Source of the DNA: Oscheius onirici
Lineage: Eukaryota > Nematoda > Chromadorea > Rhabditida > Rhabditidae
Direction of reading: 5' to 3'
Assembly (NCBI GenBank): GCA_932521025.1
Contig: OW051473.1
Coordinates: forward strand, 124,001-188,000
DNA length: 64,000 bases
Numbering within the stretch: the stretch's first letter is position 1; each line of letters opens with the position of its first letter. Below, one piece after another: positions 21,403-32,721 of this stretch. Under the pieces are notes generated by a model. It did no database searches. It saw only the letters and a program-made list of their open reading frames with translations, and was not told the DNA's origin. The position numbers and the translations under genes are program-made.

Positions 21403-24400
21403 TCAGTAGTAGCGATTTGTCCTTTGGGAGAGTATCTTTTCCAAGTACTGTTCTTCATTCGCTGTCAAATCCAGAATTTTTCCTATGGCATAAACGTTGG
21501 CAAGTTGATTGTGGCGATCACTAAAAGTGCTTGTTATCTAGGTTTATAGGTTGTTCACCTTAAAATATACGAAAACAGTGTACTTTTTTCTTTGGAACTG
21601 ATTCCACTTTGGCTATGAAAAGACTCGGAGCTGCTACTGCCGCTGTTCATTTTTGGCACTGAAGAGGATGTTCTCGGTAATATCAAAACTACCGCACCTC
21701 GGCTAGGTGGACTTTGAGACCTAAGTTTGTTGATAATGGCCTGTTGGGTGTGGACAATGACGTCTCGCTCGCTAACTTGTGTCTCGAGATCTCGAACTCG
21801 TCGTTCCCACTGTAAAACGCGGTAATTTGCTGATCATTGAGATGGGCATACCCTATCAATTATGCTGGCAACGTTGGTGGCGTCGAGGATTTCTTTCTGG
21901 CGGTCGAGCTCACGTTGAACTTTCTCAAGCTCCATGCTCATCATGACTTCCTGAAAAAGAAGAAATGCGTGACTAAGGAAATTTCAGATGTCCCAGGAGG
22001 TTTTGATCAACGTCTATAAAGGGTATTAGGTTGGAACCTTCATAGTTTTTAATTTTACAAAGTATGGACGCAAAGCAAGCGGTTAACGATGTCTCCGTCG
22101 GTTCGGAGCACAAATCTGAGGATCACGGGAAAAGTGGATCTGCCGGTATCGTGAAATCATAAAAAAAATTAGAAGTTAACTAACCTTTGCAAGAATATCT
22201 CCTTTATCATCGTCAATCTGCTTTTTCATCGCCTCATATTCGCCATGTTGTCGTTCTCGGTCTTTCTGCAGCTCTCGAAGCCTACTCCTTGATGCGTCTA
22301 GATCGTCCCTAAAAACGTGTTCACTTCTGATTTTATGTCAATTGTACCTCAAGTTTTCTATGACTTCTGCTTGTCTGACACCGCTGATTTTTGTCTGTTC
22401 ATAGAGTCCTTGCAACTTCTCGTTTTCTTTCTTCTTTTCTAATAATTGCTCTTTCAGTCGGGTGATCTCGTTTTCTTTAGCCTCGACCAAGATGCAGAGC
22501 TCGTCGATCTCAGAGGTCAATTCAGTGTATTGCTGAAAATGGGAAAGGTTTAGACTGCATACAACTGTAATCTTTATTTTGGTATGCATATGAACTTGTC
22601 TAATGTATTTTTCACATTCAAGACCTAAAATCATTTACCGATTGCTGATTGAATAGAAATAGAAAGGACCATCATTTGGATAATTTTTGATTGTTTTTAA
22701 GGAAATTATCTGTCCTAACCTTGAGTAGCCCACGTCTTTGCAGAAATTCTATACTCAAAAACCAACACATCACTCGTTTCACGGCGTTACTTTTGTGCCC
22801 TTCGTCGTCGTCGCGCTCCGTTTGATTTACGAGAACTGTAAACTGGACGGCTAGATTAATGAATCCATCTTGCGCGACAAGACGCACCCGTCACAAAAAC
22901 TGTCCCGAGAAAAGAAGATGAATGTTGCCATTCTGGGAAAACTAACAGATAGGCAGATAAGGCTTCCGTTTCGGCGAATCAATCTTTATGACACATTGTA
23001 AAATGGGAACTGACAGTTTCAACCCGCTGTACGGGTGTAAGCAGCACAACACTAATATCTTGTTAAAGGCAAATAGCGAAAAGATGTTGGGTAAATAATA
23101 CGTTGTTGAACTTAAAATGTTTTGTGTAGATTTGGAGTTCAAGATGCTGCTTACGCATAACCAACCAAGTTAGAAAGAAAAGTATATTAAAAATGAATTT
23201 GATGAAAGAAATTAAAAATATACAATTTGCAAACAAAGGCAACTAGTCTTGGTTAGACAAAAACAATAATATTTGTTTTTCGTAGGTGAGGATTTGAAAA
23301 CGGTGGAGATTTTGTCAAGCAATGTTCAAGATTTCTGTATGTGAAATAGTGAATATTTTCTTCAGTTGTTTCAGAAAGTCAAAAAAAATACCTGTTCTGC
23401 TTCAATGTCGACTTGATCTACATAAGAATTGGCTTCATCTAGCTGTCGTCGGAGCTCTTGCATTTCATCCTCATAGGCCTAAAATTATTTCTTTCTAAAA
23501 AGGAAAACACCAACAGTTCCAGGTTTGCTCTGCTCCAGTTCTTCTATCCTCGATCTCAGCTGTATGTTCTCTTCGAGTAAATTGTGCAGCGAGGCTTCCG
23601 GCATGTCACCTGCTTCCGTCGACTGAAATCAAAACTGATCTTATAGTCAAACAAAAAAGAGGAGTAAAATCAAAAGGGCTTCCTCTGTCGCTCTCGATGA
23701 ATTTGATGAGAAAAAGACAAGAGGCGGAGTGTAAATAACAAGCAAAGGACGGGGCGATGCTGTTTTCCGACAAAATAACGTCTCGTGCGCACGCTCACTT
23801 ACAAACAGTGGTGGCGGAAAAATCACGCTCGTAAATCAGAGTGCGCGCCCGGCTGGATGGAGTGCCCTGACAGTCTTGGTGACATGTTTGATTTTCGCGC
23901 GCTTTGTGCATCAGCAAAATTTGACTGTGCTCCACTTGTACTTTGCCGCAAGTATTGTCAGGATCGAGTGTCACGTCGCGTACGTTTCAATGCCTTTTAA
24001 CATTTAGGTCAAACAAGTTGATGACAAGTTAAACAACGCGACAAACAATTGAAAAAATGGTAACAGATGTTCCAGTAGGTGGCAGATGACTGAAATCAGA
24101 AGACAAAGACAGATGCTATTAGAACCATTTGCAGGTGAAATATTCAAATTCTTCAGAAACATCTGCCAGATTTCGTAGATTTGACCTCAATAATTGGATG
24201 TTTTGGCACTAGAAAGGTCAGGGGAAAACAAAATTTTGAAGTCTGGTGCACCTTTTCGAACTCCAGATGTTTTTGCTCATCTACACGTTGTTCTGGTACA
24301 GAAAAACATGATTTGGGAACGTTTAAAGTTTAAACTAGGAAATTAACTCCAAGAATCATGGACGTTCCGTAAAATCAACTTCGTCACACAAAGTTTAAAA

Positions 24401-27400
24401 TGCTACTAGAAACTGCCTCACAACTAATTTTTTGAACACCTTGTCAATTGATGCAGAAAAAGTTATGGATGTACTGCAGCGGACTACCTTCTTTCAAACT
24501 AGCCACGAACTGTCCTTATTCGATACTTTCCTTTTGTTTTTCGCGTTTGTAAACATATTTATTGGGTCTAACATGTAAGACAAGTATTAGACAAGTATAC
24601 AAGTAGGACAAGGACATGAAAAATTGGTTAAAAGTATCTATAAGTAGTCGATTGTTCCGGACATTTTTTGCTTATTTCTGGATAATTTCGATCCATTCTC
24701 ACATCCAGAGGTTGGTTTACACACTAAATCTAATACACTGGGTTAAAAACGTGAAAATTGAAAAAAAAATGGTCAAAAACGCTATTTTTCATTAGTTGGG
24801 AAATCGGCGCCAAAATATTTGAACGAAAGTAAGCGTTTATTTTGAATGAAAAAACAGAAAAGCGGTTGGCAGAGCACATAGCAGGTTAAATGGTTTTCCT
24901 AACCAAGAAGCCGCAAATCAAAGAGCTGACGCTGTGGTCAGTTCTTGAGATCAGTTGCTGATAACATTGGGAGGCTTCTGTCAAAAAATGCACCGGCATT
25001 AACGCATCCAACGTTCATAGAAAGATGAGCATATATATGTGTGCAGATAAATGAATGCTCCGCCTTTTTTTGCTTTGCTGGATAACAAATGAAAACGTCG
25101 CTTACGTAATCGGATGCGCTCGAACGTATGAAAAAGACTTGGATGAAAAGGAAAAATTGAAAGCAAGTCCCTCCTAATGACACATTGAAGTGGACTTACC
25201 AGTCGGGTGTCGTCGTCCTTATCAAGAATAGGAGAGTTGCGCCGGCCCCTGAAAGTGACCCTGAGTCATACAGTCCGGGTGTGGCCATTTTCTCTCAGCG
25301 GGGCTACTAGTACGATTTGTGCTGGTTTCACTTTTTTCCGATTAATGAGATGGGCAAAAAGAGTGGCAGTGGGTAAGTTATGCGCAATGACTAGAAACCA
25401 AAAAGCAGGATTTTTAAAAACGAAAAAATTGGGCAGCTTTTTAGAAAATTGAAGTTATTGAATAGCTCGTTTAACATTAGTTTCAATTTATTACTTACCA
25501 AAGAATATTGCTGTTACAGAAACCGGGAGATTATGGTAAACAGGTTTCGAAGAAACCCGTTTTTCTCGCCTCTACGCCCTTAGAAAAAACTTGAGAACAG
25601 TGCCTAATTGGATTACTCACGTTTCGCCGTCCTCCACCTCGTCCAAAAAATCAGTTCTGTCGTCTTCGCACAAAGACTTATCAGGTTCTTTTGACTCCAA
25701 GATCGGTATACTTCCTGTCGGAGTGGAATAGCCGTCCAGATTCTCAGCTGAGAATGTCATATGGCTCTGAAAAAGGAAAAAGTTATCTCTCAGCGTTCTC
25801 CTGAAATGAATCGTTTGGAGTCATTATCTCAACAGAACAGTGCCGATGAAGCAAAGATACTTCCCGGAAACATCCAAGGGGGCAATATTTAGCTCTCGTC
25901 TTGTTCAGCCACCAAAGTGTTTGTACAAACAGACTGTTGGAAAAGATTAGAGAGCGGTTTCGGCTTCGTTTTGTGTCATTATCTCGTTAGTTGATAGAGA
26001 AAGTATTAAAGTGTATGGGTACGACTCTTTGAAATGAAATGCTCTTTCTTTTCTAGACCAAATATAGATTCAACTTGTGACTTGAAATTGCCCTACAAAA
26101 GAGGTTATTGTTTACGGTTTTATTTAGCGGAGCAAAAAGATTGAAGTCGTGTTCTCTTGAAGGTGGATGTTGCTTCACTTTAGATAAAGATTTTGGGATA
26201 TTTTAGCGATTTTGAGATACAACACTCATCAAATGTTTCAGCTCTTTCACGCATCAATGATAACTTGACATCATAGTAACATAACTAAAATTTCAGTGAA
26301 GTCGAGGTGTTGATGGTACTATCCGGTCTCGAACCTGTCGTTGCCGATTTTGCCATAACTTTTGAACGAAATAACCTAGAGATCTGTTTCAAAAAAGAAA
26401 AGAACGGGCAAAAACTAGTTCTTTCTGATGCTGTATAGAGATCAGAGGCCATAGTACAAAATTTTTGAGTACCAGTCGAAAAGGTGAAATTTAGAACGCA
26501 AAAACGCGTTTTAAAACATGGCAGGCGCACATCCCACGCGATTTTAAAAATTCTGACAACACAATTTTGTAACATTTGATAGATCAAGTTATCAGCCGAG
26601 ACCCGATTTACCAGGAGTTTTTCCTGACTGTGCACTGGACGGCTCAAAAACCCGAAGTGACCAACTTCCGGCAGTTGCACAGCCCTAACCCAATGCTTTT
26701 GACAAATCGGCCAAAGTACCTTGAAAGAGCTCAATCTGGGCTACAAAATCCTGCATGGAACAAAGAGGGCACAAGGGAAAATTTTTGAGAAACGCGCCTC
26801 TGAAGTTCAAGTGCTTTACTCATGATGGGGGGGGGGTATCATGGTTAATTTAATTTTCCAAAAGTGGTTTTCAAATAGTGGTCAAATCGATCGAAAACAA
26901 TATGATAAGTCTTAGACCCAAAAGAGCCAAAAGCATACTCAGGATGCATAAAAACCACTTTTGGAAAATTTGATTTTTGACCCATGAGCCATGGGTTGCC
27001 CGCGCCGCAACCACCCAAATTTCAGAGGCGCGTTTCCCGAAAATTTTCTATTGTGCCCTCTTTGTTCCATGCAGGGTTTTGTAGCCCAGATTGAGCTCTT
27101 TCAAGGTGCATTGGTCGATTTCCTCAAAACCATTGGGTTAGGGCTGTGCAACTGCCGGAAGTAGGTCACTTCGGATTTTTGAGCCGCAGTGCTCAGTCAA
27201 AAAAAAATTCCTGGAAATCGCGTCTCGGCTGAGAACTTAACTTATCAAATGCTACAAAACTGCGTTGTCAGAATTTTTAAAATCGCGTGGGATGTGCGCT
27301 TCCCAGATTTCAAAAGGCGTTTTTGCGTTCTAAGTTTCACCTTTTCGACTGGTACTCAAAATTTTTGAACTATGGCCTATTTTTGAACTATGGATGTCTA

Positions 27401-27851
27401 TACAGCAACCGAAAGTACTACTTTTGCCCGTCTTTTCTTTTTTGAAATAGCTCTCTAGGTCATATTCTTAAAAAGTTGTCGCAAAATCGGCATCGGAAGG
27501 TTCGAGGCCTGATACGTGTTCAGTACTATAAGTAGCAACATAAAAACTGTCTGTTATCTGTTTGCTAACAACTAAAGCAAAGTTGGCACATGTTGAGAGA
27601 GAAGCACTTAAATCAAAACAGCCAGAAGAGTCGAACGATTTGTACACATTGGCTAAACAAAGAGTGATGGGAAGAGGAGGACGACCTTAACGAGGGAAAA
27701 TCACGGAGAAAAGTGAAAGCAGATGAACAATAACGCGTTGATCGAATCTGCGAATGAGTGCGGAAAAACTTACGACCAGGTCCTCCTCGCTGTCGCTGTT
27801 CACAATCATCATCGTAGCTTCTAGGCTTTCCATGGATTTGTGATCGAGCAT
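21403..27851 (-). CDS. Coiled-coil protein, acidic N-terminus (about 10 exons)
   Basis: Minus strand. Start exon about 27774-27851 (MLDHKSMESLEATMMIVNSD, then an acidic SEEDLV). Next exons lie at about 25623-25769, 25202-25254, 23512-23625, 23394-23477, 22348-22533, 22189-22310, 21853-21953, 21712-21812, 21611-21671 and 21403-21484. From 23625 on the product is heptad-rich: LLEENIQLRSRIEELEQ, DEMQELRRQLDEAN, then long Glu/Lys/Leu helices. A Ser-rich linker and a conserved-looking C-terminal block (VYAIGKILDLTANEEQYLEKI) close the protein. It is probably a cytoskeletal, Golgi or centrosomal scaffold; the precise family is not recognised. Intron 1 is about 2 kb and contains a foldback element at 26317-27534. 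One donor near the 3' end must be GTTTTC to keep the frame. Confidence 0.65.
26317..27534. repeat. Long inverted-repeat (foldback) element, about 1.2 kb
   Basis: The left arm (about 26317-26810) is repeated in inverted orientation at about 26990-27534 with moderate divergence. Examples: ACCAGTCGAAAAGGTGAAA against TTTCACCTTTTCGACTGGT; AACAAAGAGGGCACAAGGGAAAATTTT against its reverse complement at about 27040-27066. The centre is also partly palindromic (TTTTCCAAAAGTGGTTTT against AAAACCACTTTTGGAAAA). No convincing coding capacity, so probably a non-autonomous foldback DNA transposon. It lies within intron 1 of the coiled-coil gene, and a run of nine or more G stands near its centre at about 26827. 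Confidence 0.75.
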
Positions 27852-28407
27852 ACTAAAAAACTGGTAAGAATGGCAAAAGTATCGCCGAAAAAACAGGCAC
27901 TGCTAATCGAATTAGGAGAAAAAGCTTTCAAGAGGCTTTTGATAAGTGAAAGCGTTCGCCCGTTCGCCTTTTTCGCAAAAAGACAACAGCTGTAAAAATT
28001 AAAATTCCGTGACAGGGAAGCCGCTTTAGACCTCTTCTTTCAGGTGTATTGTCAACGGTGATTGAAACTAATAGTGTTTTGATTGATAGCTCTTGTCAGA
28101 TGATGTTACTGACACGCCTAAAAGGTTCGGTTAATCAGAGGTTGAATTGGTAGCGATAACGGTGCTAAAAAGAAAACTTGGACTGGTTGAACTAATTGAA
28201 GAAAAACGGTGGAATACTTTAAAAAGTTCACAGAGTACAGGTCAGTTCACAGGTGTTTTTCAGACTATTAGGTATATAATGCGATTACCATAATTTGCAT
28301 ATAAACTATTCTCAGTACGTTTACGGTTATGAATAGCTAGCTCCCCTTAAAGTTTCCAAACTTAAATTGTGCTGAAAACTGGGTACTAATTATTCTAAAA
28401 AAAAGTT

Positions 28408-28659
28408 CTAAACTATAGGGAAAACTACAAGTAATACGCGTCGCGAGCTCACAAGTGTCTCCATTGTTTCGCCGGACCACTTATCTTTTTGCACTAATGT
28501 CAAAAACAAACTCACCACTAGGATGCTAGCAAAAAAAACTAGAACAAAAATGATCTCCTCTAGCGGTATCTTTAAGAGGCGGACAATATGGAAATAAGAC
28601 GATAAGAGATCAGGTTGCGGTCGTGGCGGCCGGATAACCGGAACCAGTATCCATTGCAA
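28408..28659 (-). CDS. Possible small membrane protein exon
   Basis: An open frame of 83 codons encodes a hydrophilic start, one strong membrane helix (IIFVLVFFASILVVSLFLTL) and a basic tail, which is a sensible topology. There is no in-frame ATG, so a 5' exon would be needed and none was identified. It may be a real micropeptide or chance; the antisense strand is not coding. Confidence 0.25.
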   Translation of the reverse strand: MQWILVPVIRPPRPQPDLLSSYFHIVRLLKIPLEEIIFVLVFFASILVVSLFLTLVQKDKWSGETMETLVSSRRVLLVVFPIV

Positions 28660-29771
28660 ATCTTACGGGACAAAATGGATGAATGAGGACAAGCAGAGCG
28701 AGGATGGTTGTTAGTTTTTTGTGTTCGTGTGGAAGGCAAAAGCTTCAAATTGGTCACGCACGCGACTATACAGTTCTTGTTACACAGACGCTGATGATGA
28801 CGGGGAGAATGAGTCTGTAAAAAGAGTTTAATTGGCAGTTATTCTTGCTGATCAGTCAAACCAGAAGATTTTTCTTCCGTTACGTCTCATAGAAAATTTT
28901 CTAGCTGGATGCATGAGGACACTGTTAGTAACTATGGTAACCAAAAATGGTCAGGAACAGAAATCTGATTATTTAAACTCCTGTGAAAACGTAAATCTAT
29001 TCTGAGTATCTTAGACCAACTACGTTTTCCAAAAATGAAGTTCAGAAAATGCGAATTGTTTTGTAAATTACAGTATGGCATAAAAAGTGGGCGGTGAAAA
29101 TGGAATACGTAATGCACACACTCAAGAGTTGATGACGGAGAGAAAACCTACAGAAATGGAAAGAGTTTTTTTTTGGGAACGTTCTATATTGCTCAGCTTG
29201 AACATTAAGCAAAGCTGTATGCGAAATAGAAACATGAATATTGAGGTGAGGACTTCCAACGACTGGCATTAACGGAAAGTTGAGCGACAGATGTCAGCAG
29301 GAGATCTGTCCTCAAGGTTATCTCTCGTGGAGGACTAGGGTGGATCATCGAACTATTAAAAAAGAGGCATCTGAAAAGTCGCAAACAAAGGCAATAAAAA
29401 GCTAGAAGGCATCAACAATCTCATTCTGTCCCCCCCCCCCCCCCCCAAAAGATCTTTCTGTCCTTCGACACAGCGCATAATGTGAAAAAGACCGCTTACC
29501 GGAATTGTCAACACACAGCGTGCCGAAAGGCACTAAGCACGCGCGAGAAACATGCCCTCACGGAAAGTTTTCTGTTTACAATACCGTTGATTAGTATAGT
29601 GTACGCGGCGAGAAACACGTAATGGGGTGTGGCGACTGCTGTTTGACTTGTTGGTTCAGGCCTAGTAAATAAATCAGTTTGAGAGAAAGCTGTCCGGGCC
29701 GTTTTCGTTGTTTTTCAAAGTCTCTGAGGGGAAATCGGAGACATTTAGCATTCTTCCAATTGAGCCGTTGA

Positions 29772-29816
29772 GAAATGGCATTGAACGGCGTTCCTGACGC
29801 CGTTCAATGCCATTTC
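29772..29816. repeat. Perfect 19-bp hairpin with 7-nt loop
   Basis: GAAATGGCATTGAACGGCG (29772-29790) is followed by loop TTCCTGA and its exact reverse complement (29798-29816). It lies 284 bp upstream of the XK-related start codon. It is too short for a typical pre-miRNA and has no U-run, so it may be a regulatory structure or the remnant of a small transposon. Confidence 0.7.
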
Positions 29817-30099
29817 CCACTGGCAGTCAAAAGGAAGATAGGAGAATTATCTTGGGGCTTATTCGTCGCAAAAGATTCATTGCAAATTTCAGTGTTAATA
29901 TAGCTACAGAAGAACATGGTTAGGAGGTACAGTATAACACTAAAAAAAACGTTGGCCGGTTCAGAAAAATCTGTCTCACTTTTATACCATGTTGACTTTA
30001 GTGGTTTAACTCTTTGTTAATAAACGCTCAGCCACTGGTGCCATATTATAGCGCTCATGATCTGAGCTCTCACGCATCTATCGACGGCCCCGCACAATT

Positions 30100-32454
30100 A
30101 TGCTCGATATAACAGCGGGATCCGCTACAGGTCAATCAATAGCGTCTCTAGCCGACTCATTGTTTACTTCTCGGATATTCGTCGCTGCTACTCAATCCGA
30201 GTCTCGTCTGGATGCTATGCTCTTCAGAAAACAGCCAGCCAAGCTTCCGTATGGTGTAAATGCTCTCGTTACGGATCTGTTATACAAAAATTTGCGAGGT
30301 TATTTTTGCCTTTTTCACATTTATAGTTCACCCTTAGACGATGAGCCAGATGCGGGAGCACATCACGAGGAGACTGATCGAATCCCTCGTGAACTTTTTG
30401 TTGAAAGATACCACATTGTCTGTTTTGCTGTTAGTATTCTATCCTATATTTTTGATATAGGATCGGACTTTTATGTGGGAGTTTGTCATTATCAGGCTGG
30501 AAGGGTGAGTCAATCATTTATTTTGAAACTTTTTGGAGTAACAAGATGGCTTCGCCCCTGTCGGGGAAGCATTACTTAGTTTTGTCAACTTCTTATTCAG
30601 TTTTCTTGATAATAGGACCAGCAGATGATCGAGTTCTAAAATAGATACTTCGGTAGCAGCACCGTTCGTTCAAATGTGTTGGCGCATGTTCTCGTTCAGT
30701 TCGGGAAAGGGTGAAAGTTCACGAACTCCGTTTACAAAAACCAACTGGAAAAGTATTTCAGCCAAAAATGACCAGAACGTTTGATAAATATGCTTGGAAA
30801 GCTGAACAGTGACTGGAAAATAATGAAAACCGCAATCTTCTTGCTGTTTGGGGAGCGCGCCAAAACATTTGAACGAACGGTGGTGACTACCGAACTCTTA
30901 CCAACTTTTTTTGTTGCAAATTGGGAACAGTGAACTATCTTTTAGATTGATATCGTGTTTCCTTGAAAGTTTGATGTTTACAAAATTTAGCAATTCAACA
31001 TTTTTTTTTTCAACTTTCAACACGTAACATCGATTTTCAGGCAGTGCCAGCCATCTTTGTCGTTATCTTCGCCGTCGTTCCTTCGATCATCCTCAACTTT
31101 GTTTCTTTTGCCTGGGAATCTGATGATCGTGATGACCGGAACACAGAAGTCAAGGACGAAAGCCCGAACAGCCGTTTCAAGGAACTCAGCGTTCCTCTTC
31201 CATTAATTTTGCTTCTCTGCGTCTTCCAGGTACAGGTTTACCCATAAGTTCATATATTTCTTTTTTGTTTCAGTTGGGGCCAATTTGGTGGCACGTTAAA
31301 GCGATTCACTACGCTATATGCTTCAGAAAGACAACTAATGAAAAGAAAAAACGTTTTCTGTTTTGCAAAATGATTGAGGCAGAAAGGGATGCGACTTTAT
31401 TACGTCTATTGGAGGGTTTCCTTGAAAGTGCGCCCCAACTCGTCATTCAGTCGACAGTTCTGTACGAGTTTTTATGGCTGAAGCTGAAAGTTGTTGCTTG
31501 GAACAAACTGCCAACATGGGGTGAGTTTTTCTATTTATTTTCTCAGAGAACTTACATTTTTTAGCCTATTTCCAAATGATTTCTCTGTTTCTCTCACTCT
31601 TCAGTCTCAGTTGGTCAATTACAAGCCAGCACCGGACTATAAGGATCGCCTCTCCGGACAAAGTCAATGTTCATCCTCATGAAACATTGCTACAGGTAGA
31701 TATGATTGATACCTTTTCATTTATTGGGGCTACATTAAATAATTTAGTTCTGTTTATTTTGACCAGAAACTGTTTACTTTAAAAGTCAAAAATTTGTTCA
31801 AACAGAAATATCGAATTTTTAGCTTCTGTGGCGAGTGTTCACAATTCTTGCGAGGATCCTGGTTATTGGAATCACAATCATGTAGTCACCTAAAATTATC
31901 CGATCTCATCTGAATTTCAGGTACCTCAAATTCAAGGCGATAATCGTGGGAGGAGTGCACTTCTGCGTCTCATTGATGCACATCAGTGCATTGCAAGTAG
32001 CTTAGAGCTTTTCGCCTTAAATTCTCGTTTTCAGTCAGTGGATTTCGGCCCAGGAAGACCGCTTCTTGAACTCGGAGTCATTCTCATCACAGCATTCCTC
32101 CACATGTTTGCTCCATTTAACGTCGCCGAAGGTCAGACAAGATGGCGGTACTTTTGCGCCTATTCTATCGAAGTGATTGAAGCAATTGCAAGTTTTAACT
32201 TATTTAAAAACTGTTTTCATTTAAGATAGTATATTATCTTGTTTTGTCCGACGACACCTTTCACTTTGACTGGAAATGGGAGTTTGCAACAGCTTCCGCA
32301 TTCTCATTTACTCTTGGTAGGTCTCGGCTAATTCAACGATTATTCTATAGGCATTGCCATCATGTTGTTATACTACGGTTGGTTTCATCCAAACAGAAGA
32401 CGTCACAAGAGGATCAATTCTACAGAAGAAACCATAGAAGACACTGAGCTATAA
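30100..32454 (+). CDS. XK-related phospholipid scramblase, CED-8-like (484 aa, 9 exons)
   Basis: Exons 30100-30504, 31041-31229, 31274-31520, 31565-31695, 31823-31881, 31921-31996, 32035-32187, 32226-32316 and 32351-32454 join in frame; the 32188 donor is GC instead of GT. Family marks: a first membrane block FAVSILSYIFDIGSDFYVGV (the Xkr signature Asp-x-x-x-Asp), the strongly diagnostic LLEGFLESAPQLVIQ, and several further hydrophobic helices up to IAIMLLYYGWFHP. The C-tail is short and charged. In C. elegans CED-8, and in Xkr8, this family exposes phosphatidylserine on dying cells after caspase cleavage. The long hydrophilic N-terminus contains DDEPDAG (Asp81-Ala85), which resembles a DxxD caspase site. 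Intron 1 is long (536 nt) because of a MITE. Confidence 0.88.
30651..30892. mobile_element. Short TIR element (MITE, about 242 bp) in the XK gene intron
   Basis: The ends are about 38-bp imperfect inverted repeats: CGGTAGCAGCACCGTTCGTT at the left, and the reverse complement of CGGTAGTCACCACCGTTCGT at the right, continuing into TCAAATGTGTTGGCGC and TCAAATGTTTTGGCGC. No coding capacity. A related half-end (GGCGCCAAAATATTTGAACG) occurs at about 24808, so the family is dispersed. Confidence 0.65.
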
Positions 32455-32721
32455 ACTTCTTTATAATTCTTTTGCTGTCAGAAAATCGAGAAAATTTTTA
32501 ATGGTTCGGAGTTTTCAGTTTGGTTCTCGTTGTCTCACAACCAAATCTGAGTCTACAAAGCACAGCATTTTTTCGTTGATCTGCGTTGACGACGAAGAAT
32601 GCAAAAGCCCCATTTTTGCATGTATAGCAAAAAAGCGGTACACCGAGGTCAAAAAATTAGTGTAAAAAACATATGATTTATTGTCTGCAGGTATGCGTTC
32701 AACGCCTGTATAGGTTTAGGC

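Larger units (their letters stand above)
27852..30099. other. Divergent intergenic region between the coiled-coil and XK genes
   Basis: About 2.2 kb that must contain both promoters. Notable items are a minus-strand frame with a membrane helix (28408-28659), a 17-C homopolymer (29430-29446) and a perfect 19-bp hairpin (29772-29816). Nothing else coding is supported. Confidence 0.45.

Noticed and set aside
29421-29450. Poly-C run as a functional element
   Set aside because: A plain 17-C homopolymer without surrounding structure; similar runs occur at 36704, so it is treated as simple repeat.
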